A stretch of 64,000 nt of DNA from Cyanoderma ruficeps. Taxonomy: Eukaryota; Chordata; Aves; Passeriformes; Timaliidae. The notes beneath the pieces are model-generated. The model ran no database searches. It was given only the letters and a program-made list of their open reading frames with translations, and had not been told where the DNA came from. The position numbers were made by a program, and so were the translations under genes. The stretch spans positions 22,997,501 to 23,061,500 of the forward strand of contig VZDJ01000116.1 of the NCBI GenBank assembly GCA_008694505.1. The letters run 5' to 3'. Each line of letters opens with the position of its first letter. The first letter of the stretch is position 1. Positions 38,301-51,636 of the stretch are shown piece after piece.

Positions 38301-41300
38301 TCAATGTGAGTCTCAAGGTGAATATAATAATTGTGTTTTGTTTTAGCTGAGGTTTATAAAGGCTCCTTATATATTAAGAAACTTCTGAATAAGTCTTCTG
38401 TGATTTTATTTTATTTCTTTCACAAGACAGAGATTTCTTTGGATTAACATAATATCACTGTATTTTAGACTGGATTTTTTAATGGCTTTAAGAAGTAGGT
38501 TATAAATTGCTTTTGATTAAAAGTATTTCTTTGAAATAATGTAAAAAGAAATGGCCCCATGATGTAATATGCTTCCTCTTTTTTGTTAAAGTGAGCATAA
38601 GCTTTCTGGTTGCTTATAAAATTTTCAAGTTTGTCACTGTGGTAAAATGAAGGTGGCATACCAAGGTGCTTCTTGGACATTTTGTTCTTTGTACCTGATC
38701 TGTCTGAAGGTTGTATTATGATAAGGATAGATAAGACCAATGTATCATCTTTATTTTTACACTATGTACTAGACTTAAAATTTATATCTGGAAAAAAAAT
38801 GTTAAAAACTCCTATTTCCTTATTTCTGGCTCATTTGTTCATGAAGGTCTTTTGCATTTGACTTTTTAAGCTGTTGAGAATGCAGTTTCACATGACTAAT
38901 TTGGTCAGTCAATTACTTCTTATTCTTATATGTATTTCTATGTTCTTATGATATAATGATAGAAAGAGGGAGATCTCTGAGTATAAGAAGGGTTATGTAA
39001 TTCAATAAAAATTGAATTTTTGTTAAAAAAAAGATAGGTGAAGATTCCTATCAGTAAACTGCTTCAAAAGGTCAGATCATATGCATGGTAATGTCTTTAA
39101 ATATAGACAAAATTGTATTTTTGTCTGAATGATACTATATTCAAGATGCTGAAGTGTGAATGAAATCAAAACTGTATATACACATTTCAATAATTGAAAT
39201 TCAGGCAACTCAGCTAAAATTTAGAATGGAAAGTAGAAGGAGGAACTGTAACACCGCTTTTGACTTTTATTTCAGAAAGATGGTGCTGGACCTCTTTTCT
39301 TGAATTTAGGTAGTTATTCATTGCACACAGTTTTTTTATTCAAGAAGGAACAGGTTTTCCTATTTCTGCCAGAGTCATGTGAAGTAATGCAATATGCATT
39401 GTTACTGTGACAGTGTTCTAAATGCCACGCAGGATCATAGGCCCATTTAGGTTGGAAAAGACCTCAGTTTCATCAAATATGACCATTGCTACATAAACCA
39501 TAATGCTCCATAAATGCTGTATGAACCAGTCAGATAGAAATGCAAAATATTCTATTATGAATATTATCATCAGCATTGTACCAATTTATGTGGAGAAATA
39601 GTTCTTTTTCTCTGAAATGCCAATCTCTAGGACTGATCATTAAATCAATAAATGAAGATACTCTTGGTAATAGAAGGGTGTATCTGCAGGCTGACTCCTC
39701 ACCAACCCTCTTATAGAAATTGTATCAAGTAAATTTATTCGTTATCAAAGTAATATGTATGTAATATACAGTATTATCAGTACAAATTTGATATTTGTGT
39801 TCAGAATTTCTCTTCTTCATAGCTTGATAATATCCAACATGGGCATTGAAATAAAATACTGCTTACATTATACTATGCATAAGTAATGTAAATATTCTGT
39901 ATCAGCTATAAACAGTGTATTACACAGATACCAGCATTCATACACACAAAAATCATCACAATTCTTCCTCAGAATCTATTTTTTATAATGTGCCATAAGC
40001 ACCTGTTACTGAAAAGAAATGTAACTTATAGAGTCAGTGCCTGGAAACTATTTGAGAGAAGTATGATAGCAAAATTAATAGCTGAAAATTATGAGCCTCT
40101 TCATGAGAATCTGGAAGAAAAAGAGTTAATCTAAGCTACCTACATAATATCAGATAAAAATTGGAATGGGATTTAACCTAACTTTCAGAAGAGGCAAAGT
40201 GTATGGTGTTGTGTGCTAGCCTTGCATAAGTAACTTTATAATGGTAGCCACTGGAGGTTAAGAATTGGGAGACTGCTCTATTTTGAATGTCCTTTTCCTG
40301 ACTCTGCCCTTCTGATAATTTCCAAGAGTCTGGACGTGAATTACTTGTTTCATGTCTGTAGCACTGACTCCCAATCATCACAGGCTCTTCTGTATAAGCT
40401 GTTTTGTGCAGGAAATACCTCCTGGCTTGCTCTTTTTGTGACTTACATCATCATTTGGGAAGATGGAGGGGGGAAAAAGACATTTTGGGGCTACAGGCAG
40501 CAAGAACTCACTTAACAGCTGTCTATTTTTGTTATGGTAAAATATTTTCTGGTTGTATTCTCTCCTTCAGTCATAACAGCTATTGTGGCTGGTTTTGTTT
40601 GGTGTCTCTTTTCAGTTATTAATCATGTGGTGTAAAGTGTGGATTTAAATGCCAATTTAATGAGCTGCTATCAAATTATTCTTTTGTGAGTGTTCTGCAA
40701 CTGAATGGGTATATTTGCAGTTAAACAACTAAGGAACAGTGGTTGGAAATAAATTTTAGCTCAATAATTTCACGGTTGCTCCCAAAGCGTCTGCCCGTAC
40801 CCATGCACACTTGGAGCTACCTTATGTTGCGTGCTTCTCACGACTCACTGCAGCTCAGTCTCTGCCAGGCTCCTCCAGACTCCCCATGACTGAGCACAGG
40901 TGTTCCTAATGAATCTGAAGGAGCTGGAACACTAAATTCTCATCAGCCGTCCCTGGCGAGAATTAATCATAACTCCTAATTTCATATTTTTAAAAAGCTT
41001 TGGGCTTTTTCTTTGTTTGTTTAGTGTGAGTGCTGAAGTCACAGGTGGGAGGGGATGAGGTACTGGCTGGCAGCTGTAACAATGATGTATTTGTGGTTTG
41101 ATTAAGAATAGCAGATAATAGTCTGACGTTATCAAATTGCAGATATTTTGATACATTGGTATAAAACTACTTCTTAAGACAAATCTCAGTAGTTATTGCT
41201 GTATTTAGAATTCTAAAGGAAATTATTTTATATACTTAAAACTCCGAGTACTGTGATTTAGCAGTTGTAAGCCTTTAAATGATGGTGTTTTTTTTAATGT

Positions 41301-41309
41301 CTCTTCAAG
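35328..41309 (+). other. ATRNL1: Intron, 6.0 kb, in Kelch region
   Basis: Phase 1 intron with gtaagt donor and tcttcaag acceptor. It carries a minus-strand CR1 fragment at about 39427-39525. The rest is AT-rich with T and A runs and no coding block I can support. Confidence 0.82.
39427..39525 (-). mobile_element. CR1 LINE 3' fragment, antisense orientation
   Basis: The plus strand reads aggatcatagg, then ttaggttggaaaagacctca, a degenerate catcaaatatgaccattgct and acataaacc. This is the reverse complement of a CR1 3' end as found in many avian loci (consensus ggttggaaaagacctc, then aagatcatcaagtccaacc). Short and diverged. Confidence 0.8.
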
Positions 41310-41493
41310 GGTCTAACTCTTGGCTTGTACCAGAAACGAAAGGAGCAATTGTTCAAGGTGGATATGGCCATACCAGTGTCTACGATGAACTGACAAAATC
41401 TATTTATGTCCATGGCGGATACAAAGCATTGCCTGGCAATAAATATGGATTGGTGGATGATCTTTACAGATATGAAGTTAATACTCGGACATG
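41310..41493 (+). CDS. ATRNL1: ATRNL1 exon: Kelch blades 3-4
   Basis: This 184-nt exon completes an arginine codon (a|gg) and reads SNSWLVPETKGAIVQGGYGH, then TSVYDELTKSIYVHGGYKAL, then PGNKYGLVDDLYRYEVNTRT and two bases of tryptophan. GGYGHTSVYD and IYVHGGY followed by DDLYRYEVNTRTW form a textbook Kelch repeat. The acceptor cttcaag|ggtc is preceded by a T-rich tract and the donor is gtaagt. Introns are phase 1 before and phase 2 after. Only 17 of 60 whole codons (28 percent) end in G or C, opposite to the 22923-23097 exon. Confidence 0.96.
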
Positions 41494-41727
41494 GTAAGTT
41501 GGATTTATAATGTAGGAAACCGAGTTACAGGTTACTGAAAAAACCAGAAGCGTAGAGTAAGGTTCTAGCAAAGTCATGCAGGTGCCTCTATATCTTTTGC
41601 ACATTTCAGAACATCACGTTCTCTGCAGCAAAATGGAAGAATTGTGGTGAGGGAATAGACTTGAGTCAATGGATTAGTGGAGCTATTCATTGAAAGGATG
41701 GCAGGGAGGAAGCTTTGTGCACGTTCT

Positions 41728-41773
41728 ACGTAAAAAGGTATTTTGTACTGGTGATCTAATCAGCTCTTCACAA
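41728..41773. repeat. 46-bp exact direct repeat, copy 1
   Basis: The block starting acgtaaaaaggtattttgta and ending cagctcttcacaa is repeated base for base 2821 bp downstream in the same orientation. The sequence on either side is unrelated between copies. Confidence 0.95.
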
Positions 41774-44548
41774 TTAGGAAAAGGTTCTCCTTTGCAGACA
41801 CAACCACTGTGCAGAAATCGCACGTGTGAGCTGTTTCCTCATGGTGTGAAGTACTGCTGGTGTACATTACAGTGGCTGTTATTTAAAGAAGTAGAAAACC
41901 CTAAGAACTGTGGAAGGTTATTATTTCACAAAACTGTCAGAAGTAAGAGAGAAAACTTCTGTTATTATGTCAGAATCCTTAGTTATGAATGCCCTTGGTG
42001 TTTCTCTCACGTTTATTGTAATTTATGAAGGCTACTTGTATGTTATGTACAGAAAGTGACTTTGAATGATTTTCATCATCTTAGAGGTGATTTGAGATCA
42101 AGAACTACTTCTTTGAACATTTTATTCTTGTGATTTAATATTTGTTTAGAGTACTAATGGCTTCACTTTAAGCACCCAAAACTTGCTCTCAGATGTTGGG
42201 AACATGGGTTTGATTTCACAGAGGTTCTTAATATCATTAACTCATGGCATTTGGAAACATTAATACAAGATTTTTTTTTCCTGTAAATGTCTTTATACGT
42301 TCCTGGAATTTTAATGCTTTCTTATTCTATTTTTGGAACAAAGTGATATTTTTTCCTTTGATGGTCTGTTCAACAATAAAATAATAATAATTGCTGGAAT
42401 ATTTTTATGTATTATTCATATAAAAACTAATAAAGAATACTTCGGTCGACTCTATACTAATGTAGCATTCTCTGCAGCTTGTAGAGAAGTCTTTGTTTTG
42501 TGAGATTTACACTGGGAGTGAATTTTACTATGGGACTGATTTACTGTGGGCTCAGAGGATGGAGTAATGACACATAGTAATAAAATCTGAATCTTTGTTT
42601 ACTGTATCTGTGACACCTTATGATTAGCATTCAAAGCACTTGGTGAAGTAAGAGACTGAATGGGGCCCTGGATAGGTGTGATAGGAGGAAGAGCTGGAAT
42701 TTTGATGTCTCTCTGATGCCCATGTCCATGCCATGTGCTGGTCCTCACCGTTTGTCTCTGGCACTCATTCCGTGTCTGTGGCTGATCTGGCAGAGGTTCG
42801 TGGGCTTCAGTAAGCTGAGCTATACAAATCTGATCACCTCTTCAACTTAGTTGCATGTAGGTTTTCATTTCTTAATATCAATTAAACAAGCTTTATGTTT
42901 CTTGGAATGTGAGGGGGCAATATTTTAATTCCTAGTGCGAACTGTATTCCTAGTACACCATGGGGAATTGCAGTGTTGGTAATACCTGCATTGCTTTGCA
43001 TTACTGCCCTGCTGCTGCAGCTGGAACAGGATGTGGAGCAGGGCTTGGATAATGGCCTGAAGCAGTGGAAGCACCTGCTGGCTCCTGGGTATTTGTGTTA
43101 CCATTACAGAGTCGTGCAGCACTTGGCACTGGCACAGTTAACACGGACTAATGTTTGCAGATACACGAATATGTGCATAAATAATGGATTCAGGGGAGTG
43201 TGTGCCGAGACTCTCACAGAATTTGCATGGGGTTGATACGTGTTGGAGAGTTCTCTAGATTGCCCTCATTAGTGATGCTAATGAACAGTGAAAATCATGG
43301 CCAAATTAACAAACTTTCAGTTCGGCTGAATCTTGAGGAAAGGTTGCTGTTACTTGGAGGGGTGAAACTCAGCACAGAGTATGGAAAGATTAGGGGAAAA
43401 AAAACCCCCTCACGCTATGGTAGGGACCAGGAGGGGGGAAACGCTGTTGGGTCACAAGTGGAAAAGTGAGTAGCCCAAGAAAGAAAACCTGTGGAGATTT
43501 TTTTATATCCACTGTGTAGAGGAGAGTCCTTAGTTTTCCCCAGAACAGTGTATGTCTCTTCAGGCCTTTAGTGATCAACACAACTGCTTGTAGACAGCTG
43601 TGAGGCAGGATCATCACGGCAGAGCCTGGTGTATAGCAATTAATGCAAATTAGGCAATAGGGGCTGTAGAAAACAGGAGATGTAAAAGACAGAAAGGTAT
43701 CTGTGGTCTGAATGGACAAAGATAACCTCTTCACAGGATATTATCATTCTTTCAAGTCATAGCAGCAGAATTCCTCTATTGCCAGTTGAAAATAACGTGA
43801 AAATAACGTAAAAATATTGTCTTGTTCTACTTCCATGTAATTCTGATTTTCCAAGTTGCTAACTGATGAACCCAAATACCACATTTATCTGGGGGTACCA
43901 TAAGTATCCTGTATCAAGCCAGTTTGTGGTTAGAAAAAACACACTGATGTGGTGCTCTGTTTTCAAAGTATATTAATCAGAAATACACAGGAGGAAAGCA
44001 AGTTGCTTAACAGGAGAAAAAGAAAAAAAGGGGGTCAAAAGCAGAAGCACGTGTGTGGGTATGTAAGTGGATTGGAGGAATTGTCACATTTTTAAGCTAT
44101 AAAAAGCTCATTTATTTTCATTAAGTCTTTGATATTTCTTTTGATGTTACTTTCCGGGGCTGGGGGGGGAATTTATTTCAATAATATTATGAGAATTCAG
44201 GTTTGATGCCTTCCTTTCAACTTGTTTAAGCATGCAATCTTTTATAACTTAAAATATTTCAAATTTGTTGATTGATTTATGCTATAATATAAGAAAAATG
44301 AGATGTACTTTAAACCCTCTCCCTCAAACATGATGATGATGTAAAAATACAGAACAAATGTTATGAGTGTGATTCAAGAGAGACAGAACTATTCAATCAT
44401 AAGGAAAGATTGTTGAGTCAGTGTGTTACAGGAAATGAATGACAAAGAGTTTAATTGTAGATTTGAGCAGTGTGTAGTAACATAAATGAAAATGGGAGTC
44501 TAAACTTGTAAACTTAGATTACTGAGACAATGAAAGGTTATTAGGAGA

Positions 44549-44594
44549 ACGTAAAAAGGTATTTTGTACTGGTGATCTAATCAGCTCTTCACAA
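44549..44594. repeat. 46-bp exact direct repeat, copy 2
   Basis: Second copy of the block at 41728-41773 with no mismatch. It is flanked by ttaggaga on the left and acatgtcc on the right, neither shared with copy 1. Confidence 0.95.
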
Positions 44595-45475
44595 ACATGT
44601 CCACAGCTGGTCTGCTTAACTAATTCATCTGGCAAAATCCACAAATGGTTACTCTCTTCCTTGGTAAGATTTATTTGCTGGGATTGAGTCAAGTTTGTAT
44701 TCTGTTCTTTCTCCTGGCCCCACATCTGCCGCTTTCAAACGGTGGCATTGATAGCTCTTGGCCACTCTTGGGGCTGTGCCATTGCTGTGGCACAAAGCAG
44801 ACCACACACACAGGGGCTAAAGTGAATAGAGGGAGATATCAAAGCCTCAATGTGCCTGGACAGTTTTTTTTGGTTTTTTTTTGGCACTGAAGTTTGCTAT
44901 GTTTGAGTTTACCAGTCTGAATAAGTTGATGAAGCAGTGCAAGTGTTTTTATCATACCTAGAATGCCTTCTACCATTTCTTTTCCAGGTCTGAGTGTTCA
45001 ACTAATTAGGAAAAAAAAAATCTTTTCCCTTTTGCAATATTTAGGATGGTCTAAAGATTATTTTAGCCTTCTAAAGAATTTTTATTGTAGTTCTTGAGCA
45101 AAAAACTTACACGGCTAAGGATACATAACAATAGTAATTAATACTATCAATGAGTATTCATTCGGTTTTGAGTAGAATTTACTATATCAGTAATCATTTC
45201 TGAAGGATGTAAACGTGTTAAAATTAATTTCAGCTATATTATTTGGCAAGCTGTTTTATTTTAACTTAAAGTGTGATTTTTTAAAATAAATACGTGTTTT
45301 TTCTACCATGAGAAAATGCATAATCCTAGAAACAATCTGATTAAATGTCATTGTATTTACTGAATAACAGCTATAGTTTTTGTTGTTTAGTATTTCTTTC
45401 ATGTACAAATTTTCTTGACGCCCATATACACTTCTTCATATGTTAGTAGTATGTATTTGTTCTTGTGTTTTGTAG

Positions 45476-45630
45476 GACTATTTTGAAAGAGAGTGGCTTT
45501 GCAAGATACCTTCATTCAGCTGTGCTAATCAACGGAGCTATGCTCGTTTTTGGTGGAAACACTCATAATGACACTTCCCTGAGCAACGGTGCAAAATGTT
45601 TTTCTGCTGACTTTCTTGCATATGATATAG
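45476..45630 (+). CDS. ATRNL1: ATRNL1 exon: Kelch blade 5
   Basis: This 155-nt exon completes the tryptophan and reads TILKESGFARYLHSAVLING, then AMLVFGGNTHNDTSLSNGAK, then CFSADFLAYDI plus one base. RYLHSAV and MLVFGGN are the Kelch strands; DFLAYDI with the following CDEW closes the blade. HNDTS includes a glycosylation sequon. The acceptor is tgttttgtag and the donor gtatgt. Introns are phase 2 before and phase 1 after. The single cysteine (AKCFS) is a family-typical residue that probably pairs within the propeller. Confidence 0.96.
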
Positions 45631-46266
45631 GTATGTATTGTACTGTTTTTTTTTCTCATTTTAGTTTTAAATACCACAATTTTGCTTTCTCAAATCCAGC
45701 TAATGCGATTCTTTAAAGTTTTGATCCCAAACACCTTCAAGTTATTTATAAATTGTACAGATTTTTGTTCCATTTTGTCTAAAGGTTTTGGTTTGTGGGG
45801 CAAGGCATAGCAGCCTCCAGGCCATTCTCAAGGCCCTGGGTAATTTTGTAGTATTTTGGCAACACACTTCTAAGGAATTAAAAAAAGGCTCTACATGGCA
45901 AGTGGTATTAAGGCTGAGTGGAAGCACGAGGAGCCTTTAGGAGATGATAAAAGGATGTGGTATATTTAATTTCATGAGAGTGTGGCTGAGAGGAGAAAGG
46001 ATTGTTGTTTGTAAATATATGATAAGAATGCAGTTTGGAGGAAAACTGATAAGACAGGACTAGGTGGGTGTCAGCTTTCATTCTGATGAGTGGTTCCAAC
46101 CCTTTGAGCTGTGCACTTAGGGAAAAGCCTTCCTATGGGATTGTGGAGACTATAAATAAAGGAGAATTTAATGAGTCCATAATCTTTTTCCTATCTTATG
46201 CCGCTGCTGTTCTTACCATAAATAGCTTTTCCCTTCCCTGATGTTCATGTCCACATTTTATGCATA

Positions 46267-46330
46267 GGCTTTAAATATAAACATATAGCTCATATTTGGG
46301 CTTTAAATATGATCGTACAGCTCACACTGG
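46267..46330. repeat. Diverged 32-bp tandem duplication
   Basis: Two adjacent units beginning ggctttaaatat and continuing to agctca at the same 32-base spacing, with several substitutions. Looks like an old local duplication. Confidence 0.7.
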
Positions 46331-47089
46331 GGCCAAAAAGCACAGTCACTTGTCCTGGGAGCCAAAAAATGGGAAATGTGTCCGAGCAGCCTGGGAAATG
46401 GGCTCATGCATGCTCCTGGTGAGAACAGCCTGTGGATATTGCCTGGATCTACTTTTGGCAGGCGTTTATCAGCTGCCTACAGTGGTAGAACAGGCTGAGA
46501 CATGATCCTTCTTTTGGGACTAGTTAATGGCTCTTTATGGCATTCACTGTAGATATCGATGCAATGTCTTTGCTTTAATACAAAAATAATGGCTAATTTC
46601 AGTACACAGAACATATGTGGGTTATTTTCTGCCAGTTCTGATGGGTGTGCAAATAATACCTTAGCAAAACAGTTGAATTTTTTTTACTGTATCCCTGTTT
46701 TACGTATTCCATAGCTGCTTATAGGCATCTGATGGTGTGAGCTATTGATTTTGTTCTCACTTCAGTTTACATGTGGATTTAATTTTTAATGAAGCAGAGC
46801 TCCTTATTCATTTTGGAGCATAATATTATTTATTGGTCAACGTTTATTCGTAGAATGTGCACTTAGAGATCAATAGTGTGAGTCCTAAGATCTGAATTAA
46901 TGTAACTTTCTCACTTTCACACACCAGTAGTTTTTTATCATCTTTAATGAAAATGTGTTATACTTCTTTTTATCTTAAGGAGAACAGTATTTTGGTTTGT
47001 CTAGTTGGTTATAATATTTAATCTGCTATTTGTGTTCTCTTGCAAGCCACATTTTCCATGTGTTATGAAACTGAGGAAGTACAAAAGTA

Positions 47090-47125
47090 GATGTAGTAAT
47101 TACTCTTTGGATGTAGTAATTAATC
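47090..47125. repeat. 20-bp tandem duplication
   Basis: The unit gatgtagtaatta occurs twice, starting at 47090 and 47110, with period 20. Confidence 0.8.
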
Positions 47126-50100
47126 TTAAAAAATGGAATATATGAAGATTGATTTGATTCAGACTTATTCTTCTGTAATATTCATTTCATCAGCTTCGAA
47201 ACAAATCTCACAGAACACATTAGATAAAGACATATTTTTCAGAAAACTTGAAATATTTTACGAAGAATTAAATAATTACGCAATAGGTATATTTCAGAAT
47301 CTTATTTACTTTGTATCATGAGTTTTTGAACAATGTTTGGAAGAAAAAAATATACGATGCTATCAGCATCACATTTCCTAGATACTTTGCAAGTGATGGA
47401 GTGTTATGCCTTGTCTTGCAAAAAATGGGTGCTGTCTAGAAACCAGCTGAATCCTGGAGATAGAGCCTGTGCTATTTATGTTCAAGTTGGGCTAGAGAGT
47501 ACTTTTGATTATCTCTCTTATTACGTGTGACATAGTGCTCTGGATGGATTGCTTCAGCTTTTTATTACCCATGGAAACACTGTTTTTCATATTAATGTGG
47601 AAAAACTGTTCATGTGGCTTCCTCTCAGTTAAGCTTAGCTTTCTGAAAGGTTGGTTCCTAATGCAGTTTAGTAATCCACACTCCTCTAGTCCAGGCATAG
47701 AGTTAAGTATCTCCAGGGAGCAATTCATTTTTACCAGGCTTAGGACAGAATTACCTTTTCCTCCCTGCTTTTTTTGAATCACTCATTGCTCTCTAAGTTC
47801 TGAGCTGAGTCTATAACAAGTTTTAGACGTTTATATGTGTCATGAGCCAAGAGCTCAGTTCAGTAATTTGAAATACGTATTGCATATTTGTTAAAGGTGA
47901 AGACACTGAGATGGGGAGACATTATAAAATCTGCTGTGGTGCCTTAATTTTCATAATTTGATATTGCTTGATGTATTTACTTGTATAACAGTAAATACAT
48001 GATGAGAAGACTGCTGCATTAAAAAAAGCTTTAGAAATCTGGCCTTGGTATACTTCTGTTTTACTTTGATATTTTACCACCAGGTTGCCTCAGGGTTGCT
48101 TTTGAAGCCCCTTAAAGATCCACAGAGGGTCATTCTTGTAGAGGTCTGGTATTTTCCAACTGTGCTGTTATTGCTTCATTAATCTGAAAGAGGAACCTTG
48201 GCAGTGGGGACAGTCTTGAATGCTGTGGTTGACCTGCAGTTTTCTAAATGATGTTGGTTATGGTATTTCTTTACAAGGGCCCCCATATGCTTAAAACTTG
48301 TATTTCTGTTCCAGTCAGATCTTAGAAAAGTAATTTAGGTAATATTTTGTGAGTATTCACGTGCAAAATTTGCAGATAAAAATAGATGAATTAGGCATAC
48401 AGAATCAGAGTTGAAAATAGATTCTAAATACTAAGACCAGTATTAAAATACAATTAAATAAAACCTTTTTTTAAAAGAGTAAGGATATTTATTTTAGTTT
48501 CTGGCCAAATGGTGAAGTTAGTAAATATATCTCTGCATGCCTAAGTTCCTTAAGGTTGAGTTTATGAAGTGTTCAATCTCTGTCCATTTGTTCCATGTTT
48601 GACAGTTGTTAAGGTGTCTGGATATCCTTGATATGTACAGAGAATTATTGACAGGGAATCTCTGTAAAAGCCCAAACCTGAAATCTTGGGAACATGGCAA
48701 CTGTTTCTGTGCTTTCTCCTGGAGGTAGTTGGAGTTCTGCATTGTTAGGGTCTTTGGGAGAAGTGCAATAACCCATATGTTTACACTAATAATATACTCC
48801 ACAGTATTTCTTTTGTTACTATCTAGATTTCAGTTTATTATTGTGGATTAAATAGTATGCAAATTCAATTGCTTATGAAAGACAATATTGCATCTGAAGT
48901 ATTAAGTTTCTTCTAGGGTATTCAAACAAAGCTTAAAAACATTCTCCTTTTTGGAAAAAAAATTCAAAATTATCTTACGAGATTGACTTTAGTTCCACTT
49001 GTAATCAAACATATTGCTTGTATTTTGCAATAAAATAGATTGTTTATTCATAAATTGTTTGCTTGTAGAGTAAATTGTTTCACCTCTAGTCTTTGCTATT
49101 AACAAACTGAAGTAGTTTAAATATCTGTAAATTTTTTCCCAGTATGAACACATCTATTTTTGCAGTTCTGCCTGTTTCTGGAGTTACAAATGGGTTATCA
49201 ATGTGCCATCACAAAGAGAATATAAAGCAGTGCTTGTGAAAGATTAAGTTTTATGCGTTCCTGAGCACTTAAGTTATAAATGCAGTTTTGGTGCAGTCTG
49301 TAACAGCAATTACCTCCATATTGCTGTGCTATTAGAAGAGCAAAGCCATAATAATATAATGCACTAATTGCTCCCTCTAATAGCAAAATGTAAGGTTGTT
49401 GATTTCTTTTATATTGCTTGGGGAGTCACTGTTATGTGTACAGACTCTCTTGTAGATGTCAGTTCTATGGTTTAAATTCGGTTCATGCTGTTTTGAACAT
49501 ACTTGCCATTGTGTTTTCCTGAAAGTAAGCAGAGTTTTATTATCTGATTAAAGAAAAATATTTATGCAGTGTGGAAAGACTCAGGAAATAAGTTTTCTGC
49601 TAGTACATAACTTTCGTGATAGTTCAGTTGTGTATGTTTAGCGTTTGGTTGTCCAGAGTCATAAATGAGAACTGGACAGAAGTATAATGGTGTCTGTATG
49701 TTGTGAACCAGCATTACAGCTTTTACCAAAGGAAAATGAATGGAGTAGTTATTAGAAATATGTAAAGAGAAAATAGAAGCATAAGCTGGCATTGGATTCT
49801 GTGTAGCACTTAAGGCTGCATTACAGGGTTGCAGAGTGTGATTGAGCAGAATAAATACGTTGGCATTTCAAATCTATTTAAATAGTTTGAAATTTAGAAA
49901 TTCTTTGATAAATGTAAGCATAAAGTAGGTGGTGTCATAGACCTTCTTAAAACAAAGCTCTGAATGCAGTAAGAGGTTGTCACTAAATCAGGCTGCCAGT
50001 GCCAAAATATAAATGTCATCCTGGAGGTGAAGTATGGAACATTGGTTGTCTCTTTTTTAAAGACCGTCCTAAAAACTTTTGCTTCCTATTTTTAACAATA

Positions 50101-51576
50101 TTTTTTCTATTTTTTTTCCTGTGTTCAGTCACATTTCAGTAAGCCTAATCTTAGTTAAATTTTTAAAATCAAATTCTACGTTCAAGTATTAGTGTCACAG
50201 CAATGTTGATTGGAAATTATTTGGTTGTGTTCTGCTATGAGTTTATTTATTTTTTTTTTCTTTTCTATAAAATCCTACTGGGAAACCTTCCAGTAGTATA
50301 TGAATACTGTTGCAGCATTGAGAACTTTCCTATGAGGTGTCCAGGTCATCCTCTCTGCTATCAGTAATGCAGTGCTGCCAGTAGGTTGTAGATGAGATGT
50401 GCTGAGGCCTGACCTGTTGGAGTGAGGGCTCTGGAGAGCAATACCCTCTGCAAAGTTCAAGTGGGGATTTTCTCTGCCAGCATCAGCTGGATTGCTTCAA
50501 ATCCAGTCAGTTTCTGTGGTGTTTCATCACAGGAATGTGTGTGACTGGCGATTCACTGTCACAGCCACTTCTGTGTCATCTGGTAACCATTTAATCCACA
50601 CCAGGGAGGAGGATGAAACTTTTTCTTTTAATGTTATAATGTGGTACAGCTTGTTCTTAAAGCAGAAGCCTTAGTAAAAGAAAGAAACAAACCCTATATT
50701 TCTCCTAGTAGTTTTCAGTGGCTAAAAATTCTGCTAATCAGTTTGGAATGAATAGTATTGTTTCTTCATCTGCTTAGTAACTGGTTCTGTTAAAAGCAGA
50801 ATGTGCTTTCGTGTGCCGTGTGCTGCACCTGGTTACAGACAGAACAGATACAACTACTACTGTATCTTCCACTTACTATCAGTATAATGCCTTGAGGACA
50901 TAACATTTTATGGAGGAAAATATTTTATTCTTCACAGAGTTTGCCATCATTGTTCGACTTAATATAATACACACAACACACAAATGCTGTAATATTGATA
51001 AATCATGTTGTAAATCATATTAAATTTGCCATTTGTCCTTTTTTCTTGGAACGGTACAGTGAAGTCTGGAAATTTGGGTGCTCAGAGGTGTTTGAAAGAA
51101 GTTTGCAGATGATGGGCAGGGATAAATTCTATCTCATTCTTTACTGAAAACCACCAGGAATCAGTTGGCTAGCTATCTGTATTTTGTATTAATCAACTGT
51201 GTGGAGAAACTCTCATCAGGAATTGAAAACTGAGCAAAAGTATTATTCTTGCACAGTGCTCAGTAGTCTGAGAAGACTAGGAGGAGATAAGAGGGGAGGC
51301 TATTTGTAATAAGCTTCCCTCCCTCTTTTTTCTTGTACTCTATTGAAAAGACCTGCCAGTTTGAAAAATACCATCAGTAATAAAGGAATTATTATATCTG
51401 CAGCCCTCAGGGGTTCCTCATCAGAAAACCAGCTTTTATTATGGTTTTATGGTCTACCCTTGGTGTTAAATCCCACTTTTTCTAAAATAAATTTCTAAGT
51501 ACAGGAAAGGACTATATATTTAGGCTCATAATGTATATTTTTGTAAAAATAAGAAAATTAATGTCAACACTTCCCA

Positions 51577-51636
51577 AGATCAGGTGGAAATTTAGTGTGA
51601 GTTTTAAAATCAGATGGAAATTTAGTGTGGGTTTCC
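51577..51636. repeat. 30-bp tandem duplication
   Basis: Two adjacent 30-base units share tcagRtggaaatttagtgtg (with a/g at one position) and a following gttt, about 87 percent identical by eye. Located in a Kelch-region intron. Confidence 0.85.

Larger units (their letters stand above)
41494..45475 (+). other. ATRNL1: Intron, 4.0 kb, in Kelch region
   Basis: Phase 2 intron containing two copies of an exact 46-bp direct repeat (41728-41773 and 44549-44594) and a small tandem of aaaataacgt units near 43788-43813. Otherwise AT-rich and unrecognised. Confidence 0.83.
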
